From Actinomycetes bacterium (lineage in GTDB: Bacteria; Actinomycetota; Acidimicrobiia; Acidimicrobiales; Ilumatobacteraceae), in contig BJGC01000001.1 in assembly GCA_014190235.1 (NCBI GenBank), positions 1 to 44,549 of the forward strand: a stretch of DNA of 44,549 nucleotides. The letters run 5' to 3'. The notes under the pieces are model-generated. The model was not told the origin of the DNA. It saw only the letters and a list, made by a program, of their open reading frames with translations, and made no database searches. This document shows positions 25,090 through 33,682 of the stretch, piece after piece (the first letter of the stretch is position 1; each line of letters opens with the position of its first letter). Both the position numbers and the translations under genes were made by a program.

Positions 25090-26279
25090 CAACCACGCAA
25101 GCACTACCACGACCACGGAGTATGTCTGAGAGGCGAATTCATACGCTGCAAAAATCAGGTACTGCGGCGAAACGTAAACTGTCGCAAAACGCGCCAACTA
25201 CGACATATTACGGAATTTTGATTATTGTTACTTTTTTGACATTGCTCGGCATCGTGATGGTGCTGTCATCATCTGCTGTGACGTCCTTTCAAGTAGGAAA
25301 TTCCCCGTGGAGTCTTTTTAGACGGCAGTTGCTCTGGGCCGTCTTTGGCTCAATTGCGATGGCGTTTACCTATCGAACTCCATATAACGACTATCGACGG
25401 TCTGTGAAGTGGCTGCTTGGTGGTGCGTTTCTGCTCAATCTGCTTCCTTTATTTCCTGGAATCGGCAAAGAAGTCAATGGGGCACGAGCATGGGTGAACG
25501 CCGGCGACTTCAGTTTTCAGCCATCGGAGCTGTCAAAGATCGTCGTAGTTTTATTCTGCGCTGATCTAATTGCGCGAAGACACCGTTATCTCAATGTGTT
25601 CAAAAAAACATTGATGCCATGTTTGTTGGTCATGTCCGTGGGGGCAGGCCTCAGTGGACTACAGAGTGACTTTGGTTCTGCACTTGTTTTCGTCGGGATC
25701 GTGTTGATGATTTGTTTCTTTGCGGGCATGCCCCGGAAATGGGTCGGATCTATTACTGCAGTATCTGCCATTGTCGGCCTGTTGATCTTTGCGACACAAG
25801 AAGTTGCTCGCAATCGCTTGACTGCATTTTTGAATCCGTCGGAGACCAAAGGAAGACTCGGATACCAAGTACATCAATCACTCTTGGGAATTGCCAACGG
25901 TGGAACCACGGGTGCAGGTATCGGACAAGGGAGCACAAAATGGGGCTATTTACCTCTAGCTCATAGCGACTTTATCTTTACCGTCGTTGCGGAGGAACTT
26001 GGTGCGATCGGCTCAATCACGGTGATTGGATTATTTATGTTTCTTGTTATTTTGGGCATGAGAGTCGCGCTTGGGGCTCGTGAAATGTTTGGTTCACTGC
26101 TCGCTGCCGGTATCGCTGGCTGGTTTGCGTTTCAGTCGATTATCAATATTGGGGGCGCAACAGGCAGTCTTCCGCTAACAGGGTTGACTCTTCCGTTTAT
26201 GTCTTCAGGAGGATCTTCACTGATGGTGTCAATGGCTGCTGCTGGAGTGTTGCTCAATGTTGCCCGTAACATGAAATAG
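25086..26279 (+). CDS. ftsW: SEDS peptidoglycan polymerase FtsW
   Basis: A 397-residue SEDS protein with about ten hydrophobic helices after a basic 40-residue cytoplasmic tail. SEDS signatures are NGARAWVNAGDFSFQPSELSK, HSDFIFTVVAEELG and LPFMSSGGSSLM. Together with FtsI it polymerises septal glycan from lipid II. RodA is the alternative, but the position in the division cluster next to murD and murG supports FtsW. Start GTG overlaps the murD stop. Confidence 0.93.
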   Translation: MTTTQALPRPRSMSERRIHTLQKSGTAAKRKLSQNAPTTTYYGILIIVTFLTLLGIVMVLSSSAVTSFQVGNSPWSLFRRQLLWAVFGSIAMAFTYRTPYNDYRRSVKWLLGGAFLLNLLPLFPGIGKEVNGARAWVNAGDFSFQPSELSKIVVVLFCADLIARRHRYLNVFKKTLMPCLLVMSVGAGLSGLQSDFGSALVFVGIVLMICFFAGMPRKWVGSITAVSAIVGLLIFATQEVARNRLTAFLNPSETKGRLGYQVHQSLLGIANGGTTGAGIGQGSTKWGYLPLAHSDFIFTVVAEELGAIGSITVIGLFMFLVILGMRVALGAREMFGSLLAAGIAGWFAFQSIINIGGATGSLPLTGLTLPFMSSGGSSLMVSMAAAGVLLNVARNMK

Positions 26280-26282
26280 AAC

Positions 26283-27407
26283 ATGTCCTCTACAGATGTC
26301 TTTGCAGTTGTCACGGGTGGTGGCACAAGTGGTCATGTTGTCCCTGCGATTGCGATACTCGAACTTCTCCAAGACGCTGGGCATGTACCTCAGTCTCTGC
26401 GCTATGTCGGGAGTCGTCGCGGTATTGAGAAAACATTAATGAAAGACCTCATATTTGACTGTGAGTATCTACCGATTTCTGGTTTGCAAAGAAGCGCGAG
26501 TCTCAAGTCAGTGTTACGTAATGCACTCTTGCCACAAGCGATGGTGAGATCGTATGTGCAGGCGTATCGTTTGATTCGACGATGGAAGCCCGCTGTTGTT
26601 GTTTCCGTCGGGGGTTATGCCAGTTCTCCAATGGCTTTTGCAGCACGTCTGAGTGGAGTTGCCCTTGTCTGTGTGAGTTACGACAGAACACCTGGCTTAG
26701 CGACTCGTCGTCAGGCAAAACATGCAACTTCTGTGGCAGCAGCCTTTGACGGTTCGCCGCTACCTGGCGCTGTTGTGACGGGCGCCCCGGTTCGTCGTGA
26801 AATTCGCGAGTTAGATGTTGCGACGCGACGAGTGAATGCTCGTCTTGCACTAGGGGTGCCACAAGATCGCATCATGTTCACGGTTGTCGGTGGCTCACTG
26901 GGCTCGGCTGTCCTGAACGACAATATTGATCGCATCTTGCAATCCTTAGGAGAACAACAAGCAAATTCAACTGCTCTGTACCACGTCTGCGGTCGACGTC
27001 ATGTTGATGGACCAGCACCTCAGCCACCATCAGGCGTGTGGTACTCGCGCGTCGCCTATGAAACTCGCATGACAGATCTCTTAGCGGCAACCGATGTCAT
27101 GATCTGTCGCGCGGGTGCAAGCACTGTTGCAGAAATTGCAGCAGTGGGCGTTGCGACAATATTTGTGCCATGGAAAAACGCAGCGGAGGATCATCAACAA
27201 CTCAATGCTGGGTGGTTGCGCGAACATGGAGCAGCACTTGTTGTCAAAGAATCAGATCTAGCGACAGGTGCATTGACCGATGCCATCTTCTCTTTGCTCA
27301 AAAACCCGCTAGAGCGCCAGAATCTTGCAATGGCCGCTCGAAATTGCGGTGAATTACACCGAGGCACCACCCTGAGGGATGTGATTGAAGACGCAAGCCG
27401 TCGTTGA
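26283..27407 (+). CDS. murG: UDP-GlcNAc:lipid I N-acetylglucosaminyltransferase MurG
   Basis: A 374-residue GT-B (GT28) enzyme at the inner membrane face that makes lipid II. GGGTSGHVVPAIA opens the acceptor domain, with PAVVVSVGGYAS and TVVGGSLGS further on, and ICRAGASTVAEIAAVG and PWKNAAEDHQQLNA in the UDP-GlcNAc-binding half. It begins three bases after the ftsW stop. Confidence 0.96.
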   Translation: MSSTDVFAVVTGGGTSGHVVPAIAILELLQDAGHVPQSLRYVGSRRGIEKTLMKDLIFDCEYLPISGLQRSASLKSVLRNALLPQAMVRSYVQAYRLIRRWKPAVVVSVGGYASSPMAFAARLSGVALVCVSYDRTPGLATRRQAKHATSVAAAFDGSPLPGAVVTGAPVRREIRELDVATRRVNARLALGVPQDRIMFTVVGGSLGSAVLNDNIDRILQSLGEQQANSTALYHVCGRRHVDGPAPQPPSGVWYSRVAYETRMTDLLAATDVMICRAGASTVAEIAAVGVATIFVPWKNAAEDHQQLNAGWLREHGAALVVKESDLATGALTDAIFSLLKNPLERQNLAMAARNCGELHRGTTLRDVIEDASRR

Positions 27408-27449
27408 AACGTCTCCAATACAATCATGGCGTGAGACAATGGAGCAGTG

Positions 27450-28862
27450 ATGAAATTAGAAATTGATCTCAATCATGCTCAGCGCATTCATGTGGTGGGA
27501 ATCGGTGGACCCGGCATGAGCGCAATTGCCATCGTGTTGCATGAAATGGGACACATGGTCACCGGATCTGACATTCGTGAGAATGCGGCGGTGCAATCCC
27601 TGCGGTCGCGCGGAATCAATGTCTCTATCGGCCACTCTGTAGATGTTGTTGCTGACGTCGATGCGGTGACGTATTCCACCGGAGTTCCTCGTGACAACAT
27701 CGAGATTCTTGCGGCGTCTGGCGCCGGAGTCTCGGTGCTACACCGATCGGAGATGCTGGCGGCAATCTGCTCTTTAGTGCGCAGTATCGGAGTCGCAGGT
27801 ACTCACGGCAAAACCACAACATCGGCAATGTTGGTTCACATCCTGCTCGCCGCAGAGTTGAGACCGTCCTATGTCATCGGAGCGGAGGTTTTAGAAACCT
27901 CCTCAGGCGCATCGTGGACCGGTGAAGATGTCTTTGTCGTGGAAGCCGACGAGAGCGACGGTACTCACGCAGCACTTTTCTTGCGAGCAGCAGTCATCAC
28001 CAATATTGACAAGGATCACTTGGATTACTTTGGGTCTCTCGACGAGATTAGACAATCGTTTATTTCGTTTGCAGACAATGTTGCTGGGCCAGTTATTGTG
28101 TGTCATGACGATGCGCAGGTCGTCAAGATGCTGTCCGAAGTGCGCTCAAGTAGCCGTGAGATTGAGTTCATAACATACGGCGTGACATCACAGGCTGACG
28201 TCCTGATATCGAATCTTTCTTTGACGCCAACATCGTCAGAGTGTGACGTCAATATAGACGGCAATACACATCGCATTTCTCTGCCAACGTTTGGCAGACA
28301 CAATCTCTTAAATGCTGTCGCGGCATTGGTGATGGCGCATCAATTTGGCATCACAGTTCAGGTCGGTATTAAAGCGCTGGCTTCTTTTGACGGCGTTGAA
28401 CGGAGATTTCAAGATCGGGGTACCTTCAATGGTGTCGTGCTCATTGACGACTACGCGCATTTGCCAACAGAAATCGCAGCAGTCATTACGGCAACCAAGC
28501 AGAGATTTCCGCAACGTCGATTATTGGCGGTGTTTCAACCGAATCGTTTTCACCGCATTGCGGCAATGGCAGGGGACTACGCCGAGTGTTTTGAAGGAGC
28601 AGACCTTGTGGCTATCACAGATGTCTACGCCTCGGGAACCCCGCGGATTGAAGGAATAACTGGAGAACTTGTCGTACAGGCAATTCGCGGAGCAGATGCC
28701 GACAAGGCGGTTGCATGGTGTCGTACTCGAGATGAACTAGTGCAATATGTTTTTGAAGAACTCAGGCCCGGCGATGTTTGTCTGAGTATGGGATGCGGAG
28801 ACATCGAGCAGTTTCCGGATGAAATCTTAATGGCGCACGATGCCAGAAAAAATAGTCGATGA
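27450..28862 (+). CDS. murC: UDP-MurNAc:L-alanine ligase MurC
   Basis: A 470-residue Mur ligase that adds the first L-alanine. The Rossmann start HVVGIGGPGMSAIA, the ATP loop GTHGKTTTSAM, EADESDGTH and TNIDKDHLDYFG are characteristic. Two starts are available, GTG 27447 and ATG 27450, with GGAG just upstream of both. A GACAAT hexamer ends six bases before the GTG and might be a local -10, but the ribosome-binding site makes a leadered start equally likely. Overlaps murB by four bases. Confidence 0.95.
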   Translation: MKLEIDLNHAQRIHVVGIGGPGMSAIAIVLHEMGHMVTGSDIRENAAVQSLRSRGINVSIGHSVDVVADVDAVTYSTGVPRDNIEILAASGAGVSVLHRSEMLAAICSLVRSIGVAGTHGKTTTSAMLVHILLAAELRPSYVIGAEVLETSSGASWTGEDVFVVEADESDGTHAALFLRAAVITNIDKDHLDYFGSLDEIRQSFISFADNVAGPVIVCHDDAQVVKMLSEVRSSSREIEFITYGVTSQADVLISNLSLTPTSSECDVNIDGNTHRISLPTFGRHNLLNAVAALVMAHQFGITVQVGIKALASFDGVERRFQDRGTFNGVVLIDDYAHLPTEIAAVITATKQRFPQRRLLAVFQPNRFHRIAAMAGDYAECFEGADLVAITDVYASGTPRIEGITGELVVQAIRGADADKAVAWCRTRDELVQYVFEELRPGDVCLSMGCGDIEQFPDEILMAHDARKNSR

Positions 28863-29884
28863 TGCGCACTGCTCAATGGACTGATGTCGCCGCAAAGATC
28901 GCCAAGACGGGCGCTACTACTGAACTGTCGGTACCGGCGTCTCGCCTGACGACATACCGGATTGGTGGCATGGTGGCACTTGTTGTCACTATCACAAAAG
29001 CAGAACAGGCTCTCGCCCTGCACGCATGTATTTCGGACGAGATTGAAGTGGTTGTGGTCGGAAACGGAAGCAACATTTTAATTAGCGATGATGGATTCGA
29101 CGGAGTCGCCGTCGTATTGCATCTTGGCGATGACGACACAACGATGAGCGTTGTTGAATCAACAGAACACTCGGCACTGCTTGACGCAAGAGCCAACATT
29201 CGACTGCCCATGCTGGCACGCCGCAGCGCGGCTCTCGGGTGGCACGGACTGGAATGGGCGGTCGGAGTGCCTGGCTCACTTGGTGGGGCTGTGCGGATGA
29301 ACGCAGGTGGCCATGGCTCCGACATGGAAAAATCACTATTTGATGCCGAACTCATCAATCTTCGAAGCGGCCGCACGGCGCGCGTTGCAAAGCAGAATCT
29401 AGGCTTGCGATTTCGTGGTTCTGCGATCACTGACGAGATCTGTGTCGTTGGAGCGCGATGCCAAGTGACGCGCGGTAATGCCGAGCAAAGTCAAAAGGAA
29501 ATTGCAGAGATTGTTACTTGGAGACGAGATAATCAACCCGGCGGTCAAAATGCGGGTTCCGTGTTTGTTAACCCTGCTCAAACCACAAGAAGTGCTGGTG
29601 CGTTGATCGATGAGGCAGGGCTTCGCGGCAAGAGGCACGGCTCTGCAGAGATTTCTCAAAAACATGCAAACTTTATTCAGGCAGACGAGAACGCAAGAGC
29701 AGCAGACGTCGTTGCATTGATGTGCGAGGCTCAAGACACAGTCTTTGCTCGCACTGGCGTCATGATGCACAGTGAGGTGAGGTTGCTCGGCTTTACACAA
29801 GAAATAACGCATCGGTTTTTGGACAAACATCATTCGCATCTCGAACTGGCGCGGGCGCAAGAAACGCTGAAATCGCTGCTATGA
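28859..29884 (+). CDS. murB: UDP-N-acetylenolpyruvoylglucosamine reductase MurB
   Basis: A 341-residue FAD enzyme that reduces UDP-GlcNAc-enolpyruvate to UDP-MurNAc. TTYRIGG, VVGNGSNILISDDGFDGV, EWAVGVPGSLGGAVRMNAGG and the catalytic-serine segment QNAGSVFVNP are visible, with a C-terminal type I-like extension. It stands between murC and ftsQ, an order found in several Gram-positive groups. ATG 28859 overlaps the murC stop; ATG 28862 is an alternative. Confidence 0.93.
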   Translation: MMRTAQWTDVAAKIAKTGATTELSVPASRLTTYRIGGMVALVVTITKAEQALALHACISDEIEVVVVGNGSNILISDDGFDGVAVVLHLGDDDTTMSVVESTEHSALLDARANIRLPMLARRSAALGWHGLEWAVGVPGSLGGAVRMNAGGHGSDMEKSLFDAELINLRSGRTARVAKQNLGLRFRGSAITDEICVVGARCQVTRGNAEQSQKEIAEIVTWRRDNQPGGQNAGSVFVNPAQTTRSAGALIDEAGLRGKRHGSAEISQKHANFIQADENARAADVVALMCEAQDTVFARTGVMMHSEVRLLGFTQEITHRFLDKHHSHLELARAQETLKSLL

Positions 29885-30909
29885 CTCCTCAAGACGAACC
29901 CCTTGTGACCCCGATTGAGTCCGCGGTGACGGATGTCCCGGAGTCACTGCTAAGTGAGCTCAAAGAGATTCTGCAACGAGATGTTGAACAAGTCATCAAG
30001 ATTACCGACGCCACACCGGAGGCATCCTCATCGACCCCTGTTGAGCCGCAAATTGAAGCAGGTCTTTCATCGTCGGTAATTGTGATTGACGATTCTGTTC
30101 ACGAGACGGAGGTAACTGAATTAGCCGAGCACGATCGCATTTTGATCGTTGATCAAGACGAACCAGACGTTCGCTTTGAAGAGCGCCGGAGAAAGCGTGA
30201 GAGACGTGAACGATTAAAAAACCAGCGCTGGAAACTTATTTTGGGTGCTGGAGTGGCTGGAGTGATTGTGGTGTTGATTGTTCTGGCGTCTCCGATCTTT
30301 AAAATTCACGACATTGACTTTGAAGGAAAGGTGTACGCATCGAGCGACAAGATCGAGCAAGCTCGAGTCATGCTGCGCGGTCAGACTATTTTTTCACTTG
30401 ACTCTGGACGAGTGGAGCAAATGCTGAGCCAAGACCCATGGGTGGATGATGTACGAATCACAACGCATTTTCCGCGGCGAGTGGTTGTGGAGATTTCCGA
30501 ACGCCAACCAGTGGTTTGGTTTCTGGGCGGCGATAACAAAGCGCGGATCATTGATGCAAGTGGATATGTGATCTCTGTGACCGTTGGTCGTCCAACGAAA
30601 TACTTACAAGTCACTGGTGTCGGCCCTTCGCTCGAGGCCGGAGCAGTTGCTGACGATGTCTACCGAGCGGCGGCACAGCTTTTTGTTGCCTTGCCAGAGG
30701 AGATTCGTCCGAAAACTAAAGAACTTGGAGTCTCTGTATCAGGAGAACTTTCCATGACCCTGGCCTCTGGAACATTGGTTCGGTTCGGACCACCAACGAA
30801 CTTGCAAAACAAATTGGTGGCCGTTGTCGTACTGCTTCGCCGTCAGGATCCCGCTGGCTTAGCCGTAATTGACGTATCAACGGGGGAGCCCACGGTGCAG
30901 CCCAGATGA
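29881..30909 (+). CDS. ftsQ: Cell division protein FtsQ/DivIB
   Basis: A 342-residue bitopic protein. A long acidic N-terminal cytoplasmic part (about 1-95), then a basic cluster ERRRKRERRERLKNQRWK, one membrane helix at about 118-137, then a POTRA domain beginning FKIHDIDFEGKVYAS and the FtsQ beta domain. It scaffolds the FtsLB subcomplex in the divisome. The acidic tail is longer than usual. Starts within the murB stop. Confidence 0.92.
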   Translation: MTPQDEPLVTPIESAVTDVPESLLSELKEILQRDVEQVIKITDATPEASSSTPVEPQIEAGLSSSVIVIDDSVHETEVTELAEHDRILIVDQDEPDVRFEERRRKRERRERLKNQRWKLILGAGVAGVIVVLIVLASPIFKIHDIDFEGKVYASSDKIEQARVMLRGQTIFSLDSGRVEQMLSQDPWVDDVRITTHFPRRVVVEISERQPVVWFLGGDNKARIIDASGYVISVTVGRPTKYLQVTGVGPSLEAGAVADDVYRAAAQLFVALPEEIRPKTKELGVSVSGELSMTLASGTLVRFGPPTNLQNKLVAVVVLLRRQDPAGLAVIDVSTGEPTVQPR

Positions 30910-31010
30910 GCAAAATAGTGCCGTATTTATGGGTAACAGCGCGGAAATTGTCGCAAGGCATGCGGAATTACACCATTTAGCGTTGCCAATGTGTGAAACT
31001 AATAGAACCA

Positions 31011-31025
31011 CGGTCCTAGTGACCG
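31011..31025 (+). promoter_or_regulatory. Hairpin in the ftsZ upstream region
   Basis: The 138 bases between ftsQ and ftsZ are the largest gap inside the later half of the cluster. CGGTC and GACCG (31011-31015 and 31021-31025) form a five-base stem with a five-base loop. A weak promoter, TTAGCG then TAATAG about 17 bases on, lies just before it. An ftsZ-specific promoter in this gap is plausible and known in other actinobacteria, but not proven here. Confidence 0.35.
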
Positions 31026-31047
31026 ACGTTCTCGGAGGTAGGGGCCA

Positions 31048-32148
31048 ATGGCCGGAGCACCACAAAACTATTTAGCAGTGATCAAAGTCATCGGTGTCGG
31101 TGGTGGCGGTGTTAACGCCATTAATCGAATGATTGATGCCGGTCTCAGAGGTGTGGAGTTTGTCGCAGTAAATACTGATGCGCAGGCACTCTTAATGAGT
31201 GATGCAGATGTCAAACTCGATATCGGACGCGAGTTGACGCGAGGACTTGGTGCAGGTTCTGACCCAGAGATCGGTCGGGCGGCGGCTGACTCACACCGTG
31301 ATGAGATCGAAGAACTACTCACTGGCTCAGACATGGTATTTATTACGGCAGGCGAAGGCGGCGGTACCGGAACAGGTGCGGCGCCAGTTATTGCAGAAGT
31401 CGCCAAAGGACTCGGAGCACTCACAATTGGAGTGGTGACTCGTCCGTTTGCATTCGAAGGAAAACGACGCGCAGTTCAGGCCGAAAACGGTATTCAAAAA
31501 CTTAAAGAAAAAGTTGACACGCTGATAGTGATTCCAAATGATCGCTTGCTGATGGTTGCCAATGACAAGACCAGCCTGATCAACGCTTTCAAGATGGCAG
31601 ATGAAATCTTGTTGCAGGGCGTGGCGGGTATTACAAGTCTCATCACTACTCCAGGGTTAATTAACACTGACTTTGCCGACGTCAAGAACATTCTCACTAA
31701 TGCTGGTTCAGCATTGATGGGAATCGGTATCGCAAGCGGCGACAATCGTGCCGTGGTGGCTGCTAAGACAGCGATTTCAAGCCCAATGCTTGAGGCCGCA
31801 ATCGATGGCGCGCGCGGAATCTTGCTGAACATCACCGGTCCATCCAGCATGGGCTTGTTTGAAGTGAACGCCGCGGCAGAAGTTGTTCACGGAGTTGCGC
31901 ATCAAGATGCAAACATCATCTTTGGAACGGTGATTGATGATGAGTTGGGTGATGAAATCAAGATCACCGTCATCGCTGCAGGGTTTGAGAGATGGGATCC
32001 AGCGACATCTCACGGCGGCATCGGGACACGGGCAGGGCGCACTTCAGAACCTCGTGTTGGATCCGTGAGAGACCTCTTTGGCGATACTCAGTCGGATCCA
32101 CTCGATGACGACGATGACGACTTTGATGTTCCATCATTTTTGAAGTAG
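31048..32148 (+). CDS. ftsZ: Cell division GTPase FtsZ
   Basis: A 366-residue tubulin homologue forming the Z ring. The nucleotide-binding segments are [14 protein letters not shown] and [13 protein letters not shown]; the T7 loop region reads [11 protein letters not shown]. The C-terminus ends DFDVPSFLK, the conserved tail that binds SepF and other partners. A strong GGAGG ribosome-binding site precedes the ATG. Confidence 0.98.
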   Translation: MAGAPQNYLAVIKVIGVGGGGVNAINRMIDAGLRGVEFVAVNTDAQALLMSDADVKLDIGRELTRGLGAGSDPEIGRAAADSHRDEIEELLTGSDMVFITAGEGGGTGTGAAPVIAEVAKGLGALTIGVVTRPFAFEGKRRAVQAENGIQKLKEKVDTLIVIPNDRLLMVANDKTSLINAFKMADEILLQGVAGITSLITTPGLINTDFADVKNILTNAGSALMGIGIASGDNRAVVAAKTAISSPMLEAAIDGARGILLNITGPSSMGLFEVNAAAEVVHGVAHQDANIIFGTVIDDELGDEIKITVIAAGFERWDPATSHGGIGTRAGRTSEPRVGSVRDLFGDTQSDPLDDDDDDFDVPSFLK

Positions 32149-32161
32149 CAAGACCAGAGTG

Positions 32162-32869
32162 ATGTCGTCGGCATCTGTCGACTTTGAAGCAGTTTGTGAA
32201 AACGTCTCTAAGATTCGCCAGCGAATTGTGGTAGCTGGTGGTAACGCAGTTCAATTGATTGCTGTCACAAAAGGTTTCGGAATCGACGCCATAGAAGCGG
32301 CAACGTCGGCTAATTGTGATGGTATTGGCGAGAACTACGCTCAAGAACTCTTGAAGAAGTATTCCAAAGACGGCAACTTTCTTGGGGTAAAAGCAAAGAG
32401 GTTGCCCGTGCATTTCATCGGACAACTGCAGTCCAATAAAATTCTCGGACTACTTGGAGTGGTGAACTATTGGCAGACAGTCGATCGAGTGTCTGTCATC
32501 ACGCAACTGTCCAAGTCTCAACAAGCGCCCGCCCCAGAAATTTTCGTGCAGGTCAATTCCACTGGCGAGCAGTCCAAAGGCGGATGTGCTCCTCACGAAG
32601 TAGAAGGATTATGCATCGCAGCTACTCAGGCGGGTCTTGTTGTGGTCGGATTAATGACGATTGGCCCAACGAATGGCTCAATTCAGGAGTGTGAGAAAGC
32701 GTTTAGAGGGGTGCGAAAAATGGCAGACAATCTCGGACTGGCACAGTGTTCGATGGGAATGTCGGACGATTTTGAGTGTGCGGTTGGCTGTGGGTCGACA
32801 ATTGTGCGAGTTGGAAGTGGCATCTTTGGCGCGCGTCCCCCATCGGCTCGCGCGAGTGAGATAACCTGA
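32162..32869 (+). CDS. YggS-family PLP-binding protein
   Basis: A 235-residue single-domain PLP protein of the alanine-racemase fold. The PLP lysine lies in LIAVTKGF near 36, with IGENYAQELL and HFIGQLQSNK following, and VRVGSGIFGAR at the end holding the phosphate. Such proteins maintain PLP homeostasis without known catalysis. The yggS-sepF-yggT order after ftsZ is standard in Gram-positives and actinobacteria. A yfiH gene usual between ftsZ and yggS is missing. ATG 32162 is used; GTG 32159 is in frame. Confidence 0.92.
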   Translation: MSSASVDFEAVCENVSKIRQRIVVAGGNAVQLIAVTKGFGIDAIEAATSANCDGIGENYAQELLKKYSKDGNFLGVKAKRLPVHFIGQLQSNKILGLLGVVNYWQTVDRVSVITQLSKSQQAPAPEIFVQVNSTGEQSKGGCAPHEVEGLCIAATQAGLVVVGLMTIGPTNGSIQECEKAFRGVRKMADNLGLAQCSMGMSDDFECAVGCGSTIVRVGSGIFGARPPSARASEIT

Positions 32870-32873
32870 CGCC

Positions 32874-33404
32874 ATGTCTATGTGGCGCCGTGCGATGGAT
32901 TATTTAGGGTTGAGCGGAGAGGACTCCTTTGACGACTACGACATGTCGGCCGAATACGATCGGCCCGTTCGTCAGCGTGAGCCCAGCATGCCCACTCAAA
33001 GGCCTCGGGGCGGATACGCGCCTGAGTTTGGTGATGATGCGTCGCATCCCACTGCGCGAGGTCGCGTGGACGATACGGGCAGTGCTCGTCGTCAAGATGA
33101 CTCTGGATTGCAAGTGAGGCCAACCGGTAGCGCCCGATCAAATGTGCGCGCGATTGGTCTTGCTGCAGGAGAACCAACAACTGTGCGACCATTGCAATTT
33201 AATCAAGCCCAGGAAATCGCTGATCACTTCAAGGGTGGTACACCAGTCATTATTAATTTAGAAGATGCCGATGATGTGGTCTCTCGCAGAATCATCGACT
33301 TCGCAAGTGGCTTGTGTTACGCGATGAGTGGCTCAATGGAAAAAGTGGCACGTGGTGTGTATTTGCTCAAACCACCCGTAGTGGCACCACACAACCGATC
33401 CTGA
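32874..33404 (+). CDS. sepF: SepF, membrane anchor of FtsZ
   Basis: A 176-residue protein. It starts with a short amphipathic membrane-targeting helix (MSMWRRAMDYLGL), then a charged, low-complexity linker to about residue 95, then the SepF core TTVRPLQFNQAQEIADHF and VINLEDADDVVSRRIIDFASG. SepF tethers the FtsZ tail to the membrane and is essential in actinobacteria that lack FtsA and ZipA. No ftsA is seen in the cluster, which fits. Confidence 0.94.
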   Translation: MSMWRRAMDYLGLSGEDSFDDYDMSAEYDRPVRQREPSMPTQRPRGGYAPEFGDDASHPTARGRVDDTGSARRQDDSGLQVRPTGSARSNVRAIGLAAGEPTTVRPLQFNQAQEIADHFKGGTPVIINLEDADDVVSRRIIDFASGLCYAMSGSMEKVARGVYLLKPPVVAPHNRS

Positions 33405-33410
33405 GGCGCC

Positions 33411-33656
33411 ATGAATCTTGTGTGTACTGCTGGAAACCTGTATGTGTTCGTCATTCTTGCGAGATCTGTTTTGTCGTGGTTTCCAGTCACTCCAAGCAGC
33501 CCAGTCGCGCAGATTGCCAGAGTAGTTTTTAATATCACCGAACCAGTTCTTGCGCCCGTGCGTCGAGCAATGCCGCGAATGGGCCAATTTGATCTCTCAC
33601 CACTTGTCGTGTTGGTGGGACTGCAGATCTTCATGGGTCTTGTTTTGGGGTGCTGA
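33411..33656 (+). CDS. YggT-family membrane protein
   Basis: An 81-residue protein with two hydrophobic helices, about 4-22 and 58-79, and the family motif LARSVLSWFPVTPSSP followed by TEPVLAPVRRAMPRMG. YggT proteins have no fixed function; the place next to sepF links it to division or osmotic tolerance. It has a close partner gene upstream and ends the division part of the cluster. Confidence 0.88.
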   Translation: MNLVCTAGNLYVFVILARSVLSWFPVTPSSPVAQIARVVFNITEPVLAPVRRAMPRMGQFDLSPLVVLVGLQIFMGLVLGC

Positions 33657-33682
33657 GGTAGTTCGCCTCTACGCTTACTTTC